Shown: positions 53,866 through 64,000, numbered from the stretch's first letter. The stretch: DNA of 64,000 nucleotides from Blastobasis lacticolella (GCA_905147135.1 LR990045.1:12996173-13060172), one strand, 5' to 3'. The notes: generated by a model from the letters alone, not told the origin. Made by a program: numbers and translations.

Positions 53866-54245
53866 CCGAAAGCGCAGCGCCTACGTAGCTATACCGTAGC
53901 GTTTAAACACCGCAAGCGTAGCCACTACGTAGCGTTCGAAGAGCGACAGCGTAGCGCATACGTAGCTGCCATGTAGTCTCCGAAGAGCGAAAGCGTAACA
54001 CTTACGTAGCCATACAGTAGCGTTCAAACACCGAAACCGTAGCCACCACGTAGCGTCCGAAAAACGACGGCGAAGCGCCTACGTAGCCATCACGTAGCGT
54101 CCGAAGAACGACAGCGAAGCGCCTACGTAGCTACAGCGTAGTGTCCAAACAGCAAAAGCGTAGAGCCTACGTAGTCATCGCGCAGCGTCCGAAAAACAAA
54201 CCCTCTGAGTCCGCCTAGTCACCGCGTAGCATCAGCGCAACCAGC
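53866..54245. repeat. Minisatellite, about 44-bp units
   Basis: About nine diverged tandem units of 44 bp, two of them 10 bp shorter (33-34 bp). Each is built on CCGAAGAGCGACAGCG, then TAGCGCCTACGTAGC and a CACGTAGCGT block. Many units contain the palindrome CTACGTAG. The array is CpG-rich in an AT-rich neighbourhood and begins with CCGAAAGCGC at 53866. It does not maintain an open frame of note. Confidence 0.8.
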
Positions 54246-54334
54246 CCGCCGCTCGCCGACTAAACCAGAACCACAGTATAAATAACGTATTTTGTGCTAG
54301 AACGCAAGAGCTATCGCAAGATAGCGACCGCCTA
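54246..54334. other. Noncoding spacer
   Basis: Sequence after the minisatellite, without recognised content. Confidence 0.4.
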
Positions 54335-54660
54335 CATTGACTGGGTGGGTAGAGTACTTGCTCGTACTACTCGGAAGTGAAATGCGCTCCCAACCACAAT
54401 GTTTCCTTTGGAGACGTTTGCTAGAGGTCTGTTTAGAGGTGGGCGATACATTTGTGATAAGTATGAAGAATGTTGCTGGTTACTAGGCGACGATGACAAC
54501 TTTCCGTCAGGGGACCCGCTTTCATATTTGTCTGTCATATACCATTAAACCTCGGGCACGGAGTCCGCCGTCTTTACTTTTCATCAGGTGACACGCTTGC
54601 TTCTTTGCCTCCATTTAGAAAATATTCGGTCACGGGATGCCAATCGGCTCCCGAGGCTGT
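54335..54660 (+). repeat. LINE-like tail repeats
   Basis: GTACTTGCTCGTACTACTCG through GACAACTTTCCGTCAGGGGA and CCCGCTTTCATATTTGTC resembles the repeat ending at 49480. A second related end follows at 54578-54615 (TTTTCATCAGGTGACACGCT, TGCTTCTTTGCCTCC). Both are decayed. Confidence 0.45.
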
Positions 54661-55994
54661 TCAACCATTCTGAGGGACCCCAGGGAAGACCTTGGTCAAA
54701 CTTGTTTTGCCAACAGTATTAGGAAACACACGTAACGAGTGGCAAATAGAAATCTGTTAAAGAGATGTCAAGACATGCTATCTTAAAAACTGTTTACAAT
54801 CTTGATCAATAAAGTCACATTCATAGTGCATAATCTTAATGAATATTGTACGTAAAGTTTAAAATAAAACGTTGCAGAGCCAATAAAACTTCCCACTTTC
54901 TCCAGTAGTTAGGTCACGAAACGTTCCGAAAGCTATATCGGAGGCGTCACAAATGTAGAACAGAAGGAGAATGATCCAGAAACAGCATTGGATACGAGAG
55001 ATCCATTACATCTGTTAATTTTTAGCTCGACCCAGACTTCAAACACACGCCAGACACAAATCTAATAAGCCTGGTTTCATTGTGTGTAACAAAAGCGAAA
55101 TTGACGCTATTGCCTTCGACCTTAAGGCGAGGCCGTCTAAAGCTTTTGTTTGGAACCTTTTGGAACGCCTAGCGATACAAAAAGTGCTAATTTTGATAGA
55201 TATTTGGTTGTTATTAAAACATAGCTCTAAGAAAAAATCCTATTCGGCGATACTTTTAGTTTAGTTATAGATGTACAATGTACATGTTGTCATAAGCATA
55301 AACTTTTTGATATATATAGCGTCTAAAAAGTTTAATTTTGCCATCGAGGTCGAATATCGTGCAGTAGCGACATGAGTTTTGGCAAATCCGGATAATTACG
55401 TAGGTAGATAGAAATGTATCTACTTTGTAGTTTAAATGTACTTGAGAGACACCTAGGCCACCGGCGATCCGGTTCGCCCTCCGTGTTGCTATAACTTTAC
55501 ATGTAAAAAGCCACAGTCTTCTATCTCTAATTTCCCACCACCACGTCTCAGGCCGACACGTAATCAGTCCAACTGATCAATTATTAACCGAATCGGCAAC
55601 TTTCCTCTGCTCAACTTGGCCAGATTTAAAGTTGTGACGTCGCTCCAGCTATTTAGGTGCGGTGTTACCTCGGCCTGACGCCTGTTCAGACTTGTACAGC
55701 TCCGTGTAGCTGAAAAACTTGTTATGCTCCATCGATTAGTTCACTGTGCTACCTACTAAGTAGAAGTCTTTCGTGTTTGCTACATTGTAGTGTTACATAG
55801 TGTGGTAACACTGTATCTTGTAGTGTTAGCTCAGCAGGAAGTTAGATAAAGGAAATAAGAAAATTCAGGAACTGGATTCTTTACTTTCTGTCCAGTTAAT
55901 CTAAATTGTTAAGTACAGCAAGATAGAAAATATACTATATTGTACTTATATATTGTAGTTGCGCATGTCTTTTACAGGTTGCATTACGAGGAAT
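54661..55994. other. Noncoding DNA
   Basis: No gene supported. A balanced-composition segment at 55440-55690 contains CACCTAGGCCACCGGCGATC and AAGTTGTGACGTCGCTCCAG, without repeat or coding signature. Confidence 0.45.
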
Positions 55995-56330
55995 GTGCAA
56001 AGTGCATTTGCATAACCTCTTTCCATCGGCCCCTTTCCGCCATTGGGAGACGCGATCCGGGCGCTTTATCCTTTTGTTGTGGATCGCTCAGCTGTTCGCG
56101 CGAGCTTTAGTTCAACCTTTATAATGCGTACGGCTGAGGAATGGAACGCGTTGTCTACATGTGTGTTTCCTGATCATTATGATCTAGACGCGTTCAAGGC
56201 TAAAGTAATTAAGCTGTCCTAGACAGGCATGCTCCAACTTCGGCCGCATCGTCACTTGCCACCAGGTGAGATGGCGGCCTGGCTAGTTTGACTGTATAAA
56301 GAATTGTAGAAAAATAAATTATAGCATTAA
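55995..56330 (+). mobile_element. CR1/Jockey-type LINE, 5'-truncated tail
   Basis: The plus strand from about 56027 encodes RPLPPLGDAIRALYPFVVD, then FIMRTAEEWNALSTCVFPDH and YDLDAFKAKVIKLS, ending in a stop at 56220-56222. This is the C-terminus of a non-LTR ORF2. The untranslated tail (AGACAGGCATGCTCCAACTT, CGCATCGTCACTTGCCACCA, GGTGAGATGGCGGCC) ends near an A-rich AAAAATAAA around 56311. It is the best reference in this window for the tails at 1518, 58500 and 61065. Confidence 0.7.
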
Positions 56331-56794
56331 AGTCACATACGCTTAATTCAGGTGGATCACTTCACTTTCTAAAGAAAAAGGGCAAAATATACGAGTATGT
56401 AGTACTTCTGTGCTCAGTGTTGAATAGTTGGAATTACTTCGGGCAACAGTGCGCCGTGTGAAATAAAAATTTGATTGAGTTAGATTTTATGCGACCATGC
56501 GCATGTTTTTAGACCGGTCACAATTCATTCTTGAAAATAATTCCCGTGGTAGCAGGGTAATAAATAATGATCTTCCGGTGGCTGCCATTCCCAGTCCTGT
56601 GGAAGTAATATGGCCCTAGAACTAAATAAAATTTTAGATTTTCAGGGAACAGAATATGGCAATGAGAGCCCTCGACGGTTTTTTCAGTCTGCTAGTCGAG
56701 GGTTCAAAAATTATTTAAACCTTTACCCTTAATACAAAAGTTACAGCCGTGGTGGGTTTATCAAAATAATTATTAGTTTTTATCAAAGTATAAT
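56331..56794. other. AT-rich noncoding DNA
   Basis: Nothing recognised. Confidence 0.5.
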
Positions 56795-57151
56795 ATTAAT
56801 CCTGGCTTTAATGTCCCGAATGTGCTCTCGAGAACGATGGCCCGAGGTCCGCCTTGACCATGATCCAAGATTTGGCGATCAGGTAATTACAGTGGAGCGA
56901 CTACCATCTGACCTCCGTGACCCTGCTACCAGGGGAACCTGACCAGATTGGATCATGGTTACAAATTCAGTTGCCTGAATTTGCAGGTTCATGATGTTTT
57001 CCCTCACCGTAAGGGTATCGGTTAGTATTCAACTAATGTACAATTAGATAACTCAGAAAAGAGTCATTAGTACATGGCCGCAGCGGGATTCGAACCCGGT
57101 ACCTCTCTCGCTTACGAGTTGGATACTCAACCGCCCGGCTACCGACGCTCC
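56795..57151 (-). mobile_element. SINE-A, near full-length copy, minus strand
   Basis: The complement of the SINE at 27089: the tRNA-like head ends at 57150 (GAGCGTCGGTAGCCGGGCGG on the minus strand) with B box GGTTCGAATCC. The body and 3' end (GGTCCGCCTTGACCATGATC and GTGCTCTCGAGAACG on the plus strand) follow. The tail near 56795 is (ATT)-rich. Several substitutions relative to 27089-27430 show it is older or belongs to a different subfamily. Confidence 0.75.
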
Positions 57152-57499
57152 TACATTCATTTTTAGCGCAGTAATTATTATAAAATTACGGGAATTTATA
57201 TTTTAATCTTTCGGGAAAGCTTGCCACAAGGACAGTCTGTCGGCAGGAGACCAGGAAGTTACAAGGTAGATAATCAAAACATATGAACCACATTACCCCA
57301 GGTTGATCACCTAAAACTAATTGAATTCTATTTCTATTACAGCAAATACATAAATAGAGATTATTTCTACCGCAAGGGAATGCTGCAGGCTAAATCAAGA
57401 CAACAAATTAATAAAAAAATTAACAAAAAGGTAAGAAAAATACATCATCCGTAAATAGTTATTCCTCCTACGTCTTACTAATGAAATAATCTCTCATCC
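57152..57499. other. AT-rich noncoding DNA
   Basis: Nothing recognised. Confidence 0.5.
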
Positions 57500-57558
57500 T
57501 CCTGTAATTTCCTGTCATTTTGTGTGCAATAAAGAGTTAATCTATCTATCTATCTATC
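57500..57558 (+). repeat. LINE 3' end with AATAAA and (TCTA)n
   Basis: TCCTGTCATTTTGTGTGCAA, then TAAAGAGTTAA and (TCTA)n, is a typical LINE end in insects: a polyadenylation-like AATAAA followed by a simple repeat. Family not determined. Confidence 0.5.
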
Positions 57559-57835
57559 ATTTTCCAGGAAAGATAAAAATGTCATATAAAACTATAAAAA
57601 CATGGACACGCCACAATTCAAGAAATTATACCTATCCCCAGAGGAAGGAATCCTATGAATCGTAAGTATTACATCAGGGCAAGACCCTACAGGATGATCT
57701 TGCGGACGGTTCTTAAGTTGTTTGTAAAAATGCCTAACCTAGCTCGACCCATGTGCTTATTCAGATTTAAAGCTAGACAATTTTGAATTCCAAAAATGTA
57801 TAGAATAAAAAAATGATCTTCTCGTCAATATCCCG
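57559..57835. other. AT-rich noncoding DNA
   Basis: Nothing recognised. Confidence 0.5.
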
Positions 57836-58402
57836 GTTGTTATCTCGCGCGCGAGGGCGTAGGGTCCGTCTTGACCATGATCCAGGATTAGACAGATCAG
57901 GTAATAACTACAGTGCAGCGACACCTTTTTTTTTTTAGTATGGAATACCAACAGCTTTTAATACAAGCATATAAAACTTAAATAAATACAAAAAGCCAAT
58001 TACAGGTTCTCACTGATAGCAGTATCATAAGATAATTAAGTCGCAACGCACTAGTCTACGAGAAGAACATATAAAACATATAAAAACATGCCGTATGTAA
58101 TAAATACAATATAACATATGTGCAAAATAATACAATCTGTTAGTTATGCATTATGTTTGGCTAGTATTATTGAAAAACGATGATGATGATGATATGACCT
58201 CCGTGACCCACATTAAAGGGAAACCCGACTAGATTGGATCATGGTTACACATTTCTCTTACCGTTAGAGCATCGGTTAGTATTTGACTAATGTATATAAT
58301 TCAGAAAAAGTCATTGGTACATGGCAACACTGGGGATCGAACTCGGTACTTCTCGCTTACGAGTCGAACTCGGACACATTAACCATTAGGTCACCGACGC
58401 TC
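57836..58402 (-). mobile_element. SINE-A copy, minus strand, split by an insertion
   Basis: The 3' part of the SINE lies at 57840-57923 (GGTCCGTCTTGACCATGATC on the plus strand). The body and tRNA-like head lie at 58195-58402, where the head reads GAGCGTCGGTGACCTAATGG on the minus strand. The B box GGTTCGAATCC is here degraded to GAGTTCGATCC. The two parts are separated by the foreign 57924-58194 segment. Confidence 0.7.
57924..58194 (-). mobile_element. Poly(A) insert inside SINE-A
   Basis: About 270 bp separate the SINE halves. On the minus strand the segment ends in a run of ten A's (TTTTTTTTTT on the plus strand, near 57926-57937), as in a retroposed sequence. At the opposite end it shows (GAT)n (58180-58192), perhaps part of the target or of the insert. 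The body is AT-rich and not recognised. Confidence 0.5.
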
Positions 58403-58490
58403 TGATGGATAGAACATACAGATCAGCATATTTATGTAGGTACGTATATTGAATAACTTCCATTATTTCTCCGGTTCTACTAACTAGACT
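58403..58490. other. Noncoding spacer
   Basis: Nothing recognised. Confidence 0.5.
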
Positions 58491-58494
58491 AGGT

Positions 58495-58640
58495 TAGAAT
58501 GTGACCTCCATCTCACCTTATGGTAAGTGATGATGCGGCCGAGGATAAGACATGCTCCTCTAGTAACAGCCTATTCACTCTGACCCGGAAGGAATCCAGC
58601 ATCTCATCATAATGCTGAACAGTTAGTGGCTGTTATTTCA
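58495..58640 (-). repeat. CR1/Jockey-type LINE tail, minus strand
   Basis: GACCTCCATCTCACCTTATG, GTAAGTGATGATGCGGCCGA and GGATAAGACATGCTCC are, read in complement, the LINE tail 'GGAGCATG..., TCGGCCGCATCATCACTTACC, GTGAGATGGAGGTC' seen at 56223-56285. Decayed and truncated. Confidence 0.55.
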
Positions 58641-58779
58641 AAGTCCCAGCGATATCACCTAACCCTATCCCAAAACGAAAGAAACAGCCACTCTAGCCTC
58701 AAGAACATCGCGAGAATCGCAGTGCGCCGGCCCGCGCCCCAGTCCGACCGCCGAAAATATTCAAAAGCACCCGGCATCA
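58641..58779. other. Noncoding spacer, GC-rich at 58700-58760
   Basis: Short GC-rich block (GTGCGCCGGCCCGCGCCCCA) next to the regulatory-like stretch that follows. Confidence 0.4.
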
Positions 58780-58930
58780 GATAAAACTTGATTAATCCGG
58801 TAAATTCCGGTATCCGCGGAACAACTCCGGCGCCTTATTATAATAAACTAATTAATGATGGAGCGAACAATTCATTATCGGGCAGAACTGCCTTCCGAAC
58901 AATAATGATAATGAGTGTAATTAATTATTA
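58780..58930. promoter_or_regulatory. Candidate regulatory stretch
   Basis: ACTTGATTAATCCGGTAAAT, CTCCGGCGCCTTATTATAAT, AAACTAATTAATGATGGAGC and AGTGTAATTAATTATTAGG form a dense set of paired TAAT cores between GC-rich blocks, with no repeat or coding explanation. This resembles homeodomain-responsive enhancers; inferred from motif content only. Confidence 0.3.
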
Positions 58931-59414
58931 GGAAGTTGGTTCGAGACGCAATGGTGACGGGGTGGGGTGGAGGGCCAGTAGTAACCAGGCGGGGACGGCA
59001 TCTCATTGCATATCTTGCTAGCCTATAATTTTGCTTGCTTTTAGACGAAACGGCTTGATTCATAGGTGTGGCTATAGCTTGGCACCCTGACATCGATGAC
59101 TTTGACCTTCACGGTAGTCATTTTGAACTACTTAATAGGCTTTGTTTAGTTACGAACATTTAGGACTCGTCTCTCCCCTGACGGCTCCTGTTAAGATTTT
59201 TTAGTCCCTATATCGTAAACGTTGTTTTCCAGGTTTTATGAAAATGGGAATGGTAAGATTCTAAGATCATTTTAGGCTAATTTTTATCGATTTCGCGGGC
59301 AAAAGCTAGTGCATATTGTATCATCTACCATAATATGTCAAAATCTACCAGTTTGCATCCACCAAGGATTCTACCTATTTGTTGTTAAGCATATTACATC
59401 AAATAACATTTATA
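58931..59414. other. Noncoding DNA
   Basis: Nothing recognised. The minus frame 58875-59093 has no motifs. Confidence 0.5.
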
Positions 59415-59645
59415 AACTTTTAGCCGTTCCCAGGGGCTTTCACTCGCGCGCATTTCGGATATCTGTAAACTGAATATAACATTCAACGTTCCCGCGGAAC
59501 CCTATAATTTTCCTAGGATAAAAAGTAGCCTTCTAACGTAGGAATAATGTAGCTTCCTAATAGCGAAAAGTTTTCAAGATCGGTTATGTAGTTTTTGAGT
59601 CTATCCATTACAAACAAACTAACCTTTATAATATTAGTATATACA
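59415..59645 (+). repeat. Common lepidopteran interspersed repeat, decayed
   Basis: The string of modules CAACGTTCCCGCGGAACCCT, TTTTCCTAGGATAAAAAGTA, GCCTTCTAACG, AAGATCGGTTATGTAGTTTT, TGAGTCTATCCATTACAAAC and AACTAACCTTTATAATATTA matches a very abundant lepidopteran repeat ('AAAAAGTAGCCTATG...ATCGGTCCAGCCGTTT...TTTATAATATTAGTA'). The start of the same repeat type is seen at 35478. Class not determined here. Confidence 0.6.
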
Positions 59646-61064
59646 GTTATATATCAGTCGACATAATTTCTCTAGAACAACGCTATTTCCGGCAGTATTT
59701 CTTTACTCAAAGTACTTATTAAAGACTACAATTGAGTCAAATGAAGTAGATCACTTACGTTATAAAAATAATCACCACCCCGGTTCACGCTTTACACCCA
59801 CCCTTGCCGTCGCCAAGGAAAGTCAAAGGGTGCAAGGGGTGGGTCACTCGTCGGTACTGATGGCTTTACTCATTACCTATCTACTTATTATTAAAATTTG
59901 AACTCCCCTTTGTCTTTACGAGTTCCAGGCGTTTTGTTCTTGGTAAGTGGCTGGGAGTTGAGGTGTGGATGCGGAAAGTGTGTACTTATCTACTCTTGTG
60001 ACCATAGGAAAAGAGCGTTAAGTAAGAAGCTATACTTATCGTAGGCTTAGGTAAGTGCAAAAGGATGCTCCTATACCGGTGTTTGCAACTTTTGCAAGTT
60101 TCCTTTTGTTTTGTTTAGTTCGGAACAGTTCCAAACTGTTTACAACTATTGGAAACAATATTGTGTCCCAAATAAAAATATATATATTGTTTTCAAATTT
60201 CCCAGATCGATGACCGAATTCGAAAAACTAGATAGGTTTCTTCATATTGCAAGGCGACTTTTGTATAGGTATTTACTCGTTTATTGGTTATCAAAGATTA
60301 GGAATGTTAATAAACGTTTCTAATGCTCCCACACCCGATATTTCTAAATGATTTCTTAACACCGGTGTAGGAGCACCTTAAACTCATACTTTTTTCCGTA
60401 CGATAGACACCACATTCTAGTGCTACGAAAAGATCAAAAACCAGCCAAGAACTAATTTTCTTAACAAGACATACCTACAGCAAAAATCATAAAAAAAAAC
60501 ATTACAAAAAATCTACATTGAACTTCCAATGCAGTTGATACCAAAATCGCTCTTCGACTAGCCAGCGACGTTTTCCAAAATAATTATCCAAGCATTAGGT
60601 AGATCGTTATAATCGCGTACTTCACCGGGAAGGGGAGTTTGATAAATAATTTAAAGTAGGCATCCAAGCGTGGTACATCTTAAATTCGGTCAAACCACGC
60701 CAGCCTTGCCAGGGCATCATAAAGAGGCATGTGTTCGCTCATTAGGTTCGCGGTATAGCCCATAAATACATTATCGCGGTGGGAGGAGGGGGGGGAAGGG
60801 GGAACTCCACGAGGCGGGTTATCGAATTAAAACTTCACTAGCAATAGAGTTGAACACCGTATTAATACACCATGTATAATTCGTGCGCTTGGACAAACCG
60901 GGCGCGTTCCGTTCGGGGGAAATGCTCGGGCTGCGTATTTATATTTTTTAATGTTATATTTTTTATCGACTGACTTATTTATTATTTATTTATTACATAG
61001 TTATATCTCTATAATCTTACAGTGAGGGAAAACATCAACATTTTTTATTATTATACTAGTCATG
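59646..61064. other. Noncoding DNA with a GC-rich islet
   Basis: No gene supported. The stretch 60770-60930 combines GGGAGGAGGGGGGGAAGGGG with AATTAAAACTTCACTAGC and GGGCGCGTTCCGTTC. The last 15-mer recurs, reverse-complemented, at about 63510 in the candidate exon. The plus frame at 60111-60323 has no motif. A small SINE-A scrap (AATCTTACAGTGAGGGAAAA) lies near 61013. Confidence 0.4.
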
Positions 61065-61300
61065 CATTTGACCGCCATCTCACCCGGTGGTAACTGACGT
61101 TGCGTCCGACATTGGAGCATACATGTCTAGGATTAGCCTATGCACTTTCTGGCCTAGCCTTGAAGAAGTCTAGATTATAATGATCAGGGAACACAGTCGC
61201 AGGTAACGCGCTCCAATCCATAACCGTACGTAATACAAAGGTTGGACTAAAGCGGCTCATGCGGATAGCCCGAAGAACGACAACATAAGGATTCGCCCGG
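61065..61300 (-). repeat. CR1/Jockey-type LINE tail, minus strand
   Basis: In complement the segment reads as an ORF2 end (CCTGATCATTATAATCTAGA, TTCTTCAAGGCTAGGCC) followed by CTAGACATGTATGCTCCAAT, GTCGGACGCAACGTCAGTTA and CCACCGGGTGAGATGGCGGT, matching the LINE at 55995-56330. It sits directly beside SINE-A at 61306. Confidence 0.6.
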
Positions 61301-61305
61301 ATCGT

Positions 61306-61475
61306 AACCATGATCCAAGCTGGTCAGGATCCCCTTGTAGGATGGTCACGGAGGTCAGATGGCAGTCGCTCCACTGTAATTACCTGATCTGCCAAGTCCT
61401 GGAACATGATCAAGGCGGACCCCGGGCCCTCATGCGCGAGAGCACAACTGGGACATTAACGCCAAGATTATTATC
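61306..61475 (+). mobile_element. SINE-A, 5'-truncated copy
   Basis: It starts within the body at AACCATGATCCAAGCTGGTC and continues CACGGAGGTCAGATGGCAGT, GCTCCACTGTAATTACCTGA, CAAGGCGGACCCCGGGCCCT, CGAGAGCACAACTGGGACAT and TAACGCCAAGATTATTAT. The tRNA-like head is absent, as expected from 5' truncation during insertion. Confidence 0.75.
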
Positions 61476-62820
61476 TAATACATAACAATATCACGCTTTT
61501 TAAAAATTAATGCACATAATATGCCTTATAAACTCCGTGCCTTTACCGTATTGTTTTAGTTGGTAACCGGTCCACGATGACTTCAAAATGACTTAACCAA
61601 CATCTAAATTACTTAACTTTCGCCTTTCGCGGCAAATTTTCGCATCAGATACATCATAATTGGCGACGTGTGCGGCGTAGACGGTGGTCTTCACGGACAA
61701 ATTTGCGAATAGAATATGTCGTCTACTTCTGCGCTAAAAACAAGTTTAGGTAGGTAAGTGTAGACCAAGAGTTGTCAAAGTGTGGTGCATGAACCTTCAT
61801 GGTTTGCCAGTTGATCGTAAGGGTTCGCAACGAGATTAGTATCTCTGATTCTTCTCATCAGCCCCATCCAGCTCTAGATGTTCGCACATATTGTGAGTGA
61901 GGATTTGATCTGTCCACAACACTGAATTTGTGTGGGTTGATCGAGTTTAGAATAGACCTTTTAATTTATGTTATTGAGGATTACTTTGCATTTATTTTCT
62001 TATAAACTCTACAAAATAAAAAAAGAAAGTCATAGGCCCCGAGTGAAAAAGCTTTAGTATGGGTACATTAGGCCGCTTTTGGTTTTTTAAGCCCACAAAT
62101 ACTAAACTAAATAGGTACTACATTTTCATCATCAACTATCATGAGCACCCCGTAACAGACAACTTATACTTCCCAAAACTAATGTTTTTTAACATTCACT
62201 TGTTAATTTCATTATAGTTACCAGAAAAACCAGCAAGTTTGAGTAACACTGGTTGGTGATAGAAGAAAAACTTTCCAACAGTACCGCTAATTCCTTTACA
62301 CGAAATGTATAACACGACACCCTATTTCACGCTATTTACCTCAAACTCCCTACGGTGTGTCTAACGAAGAGGTTTCTCATAAAATAAACCAGTTTTTGTA
62401 ACGGCGCTGCGCCAGCGTGACCGATCGGTTGACCATTGTCTCGTACACGCACTCGGAGTCATCAAAATTTTTACTTAAATCAATTTATTTAAGCGACAAA
62501 GAGAAACCGTTGGATTATTGTTAAGTGTTTTTAATTTCATTTAATTGTTTAATCGTTCGGTGACAAAATTGTGACAGGTTTTGGGGCTATAGGTTAAGTA
62601 ATTTTGATTTAGCACGGAGAATGGTTCAATACAACGAGAAAAAATAACAATCATTAAACTGAAAAATAACATAGTAGGTACTGTGTAAACTGAACTCCTC
62701 AATGTCTATTACAATCAAGCGCGTGGGCAAAGAATATTTGTCAATGTAGTGCCATTAAAAAAGTGATAATATTAAAAATAAAATAATACAAAGTCATCAA
62801 TACAATGTCAAAACATAATA
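61476..62820. other. AT-rich noncoding DNA
   Basis: Nothing recognised. Confidence 0.5.
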
Positions 62821-63126
62821 CTAATTTAAACAAAGTGCAAAGGTGCCCATCACGCTCGCTGCATTACCGCGTTGAATCGCAATGGCCAACCTCTGCACCA
62901 AAAACGACCTGGAGCGGGAGTCACCCGTGATATCTCGTGATATATGAATAGAATATTGCTTGAGGACGGAGATTAATCTCCCTTGTGATTCAAAACGATA
63001 CATAACAAGATACCCTAGTAGCGAGGACGCTACGCTGTGAATGCGCGGACGCCGCACGTCACTAGTACAATCCAAATGGATACACCCCGCGCAAGTAACG
63101 GCTCTGTAAGGGCTCTTAGGTTGCAT
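62821..63126 (-). pseudogene. Possible retroelement protein fragment
   Basis: The minus frame reads RPRIHSVASSLLGYLVMYRF, DITGDSRSRSFLVQRLAIA and IQRGNAASVMGT. The regular, amphipathic, gap-free sequence looks more like a real protein remnant than other chance frames here. It recalls ORF ends of repetitive lepidopteran retroelement proteins, but I cannot name the family with confidence. There are no splice sites. A triplet-rich ATCATCATCAT lies just outside at 63128. Confidence 0.35.
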
Positions 63127-63470
63127 ACATCATCATCATAATCACAAAAGCGATTATTGATAACTGACACCTTTTTTTTAATCACTTAGGTAAATTGCCA
63201 AATATATTTGACATATATTCTTCTTTAAAGTCGATACAGTGCAGTACCATGTTGCGTGACGTCACGCTTAGGGTAAAATTTTGCTGAGAAGTGACGTCAC
63301 GAGCTCCCACTCTCGAACTTTGATACGCTTCATCATTGTCATTTTTTATTGCTTTGGTCAAAAAAAACACATGTCTAATATTTTTTAACTATCTACCCGA
63401 CGAACCAATTACAATTAAACAATATTGACCCAGTCGTCATTCCTAATCCACATACAAGTGTTTTTTACAG
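63127..63470. other. Noncoding DNA
   Basis: Two TGACGTCAC sites (63257-63265 and 63292-63300), CRE/ATF-type palindromes, lie 35 bp apart. The sequence CCTAATCC near 63442 could be the branch site for the candidate exon. Confidence 0.4.
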
Positions 63471-63563
63471 ACCACAGAACTGAGACTTTCCGCTATTTAA
63501 TCCACGCGGGAACGGAACGCGCCCAGGGGGCGGGCGCGGGAGGGGCGCGAAGGAGCGATCGAG
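63471..63563 (+). CDS. Candidate 93-bp exon, plus strand
   Basis: A pyrimidine tract and acceptor (GTGTTTTTTACAG) precede 93 bp that end at a strong donor (ATCGAG|GTAAGGGT). Only one of three frames is open; it uses the third base as codon start and reads HRTETFRYLIHAGTERAQ followed by a Gly/Ala/Arg-rich GAGAGGARRSDR. Both boundaries are phase 1, so the exon could be skipped without a frame change. GC content rises sharply within it. The product is not recognised. It could equally be a noncoding 5' exon of a plus-strand transcript. Confidence 0.4.
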
Positions 63564-64000
63564 GTAAGGGTACTGGCTACGTAATTAGATTTTCAAAGTC
63601 CGAATACACTGCTCGTACTTGTCTTCATAATAATGTGATCGGATTGAGAAGTTTTGGTCGTTGCAGTGGTTGAGTGCGGATTTGTTGGGGGTTCTTTGAT
63701 TGTAGGTTTTATATTGTGCATTCTAATCGACGCGCAGCGACATGTATTTGAACAAAAATAAAATAAGTATCTGATTGACATTCGACTGGATGTCGTAAAA
63801 GGTGTCTAATGTGAAAATGCGCAGCAACGTCTACTGCAGTCTTCTCGTGATCATGGTGGGTGTAACCCACAAGTCGAAAAGGCACGTCTTGTCGAATATA
63901 ATAAATAATAAGCGTCTTCTGATGTGTATAATAATCACTGTGATCTCCAAGCTGCCTGCCAAGAGTGTAGATTATGGCAAAGCTTTTCATGGGCGAAAGT
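63564..64000. other. Noncoding DNA with a repeat scrap
   Basis: GACTGGATGTCGTAAAAGGT near 63784, followed by GTGGGTGTAACCCACAAG, resembles the retroelement module at 19940-19975. Nothing else recognised; the minus frames at 63593-63990 have no motifs. Confidence 0.45.

Noticed and set aside
53866..54245. CRISPR array
   Set aside because: Units are contiguous diverged tandem repeats with no unique spacers, in a eukaryotic genome.

Overview
The window is eukaryotic and, from its repeats, almost certainly from a moth or butterfly (Lepidoptera). It carries short Helitrons, tRNA-derived SINEs, RTE and CR1/Jockey-type LINE tails, frequent TAGGTA/TACCTA motifs and AT-rich DNA broken by small CpG-rich islands. 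There is no bacterial-style gene, operon, CRISPR array, rRNA gene or intact functional tRNA gene. Most open frames here are chance frames or pieces of dead transposable elements.

Host gene signal. Two small minus-strand exons have good splice sites and compatible reading phases: 37752-37846 (95 bp) and 7404-7501 (98 bp). They join in frame to give 64 residues across an intron of about 30 kb. The second exon has a GC-type 5' splice site (GAG|GCAAGT). I do not recognise the protein; its composition and the very long intron suggest a regulatory gene. A third possible exon, on the plus strand, lies at 63471-63563. A CpG-rich segment at 45700-46150 with a TATA-like box and initiator-like sequence is the best promoter candidate.

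Mobile elements fill much of the rest. (1) RTE-type LINE fragments, several with target-site duplications: 30476-31788 holds reverse-transcriptase and C-terminal blocks, 36661-37058 is a 5'-truncated tail, and smaller tails lie at 7085, 23170, 31990, 35401, 36365 and 41629. (2) A Jockey-like LINE remnant at 49640-51110 and CR1/Jockey tails at 1518, 6290, 55995, 58500 and 61065. (3) A tRNA-derived SINE family at 18845, 20397, 27089, 56795, 57840 and 61306, whose 3' end matches the RTE tail in this same window, and an unrelated tRNA-derived SINE at 29677. (4) A non-autonomous hAT-like element in two nearly full-length copies in opposite orientation (12783-13649 and 51553-52424), both with degraded 8-bp duplications. 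(5) A short Helitron family at 11647, 24597, 36534, 41802 and 52917. (6) Several foldback or inverted-repeat elements. Nested insertions give a relative order of events.

Other structure. A 44-bp-unit minisatellite lies at 53866-54245. GC-rich or homeodomain-site-rich stretches, such as 14640-15290, 40190-40570 and 58780-58930, could be conserved regulatory DNA. I found no convincing new multi-gene system. The most informative observations are the unrecognised split gene with its GC-AG intron, the SINE/RTE shared tail, and the well-delimited non-autonomous element families.
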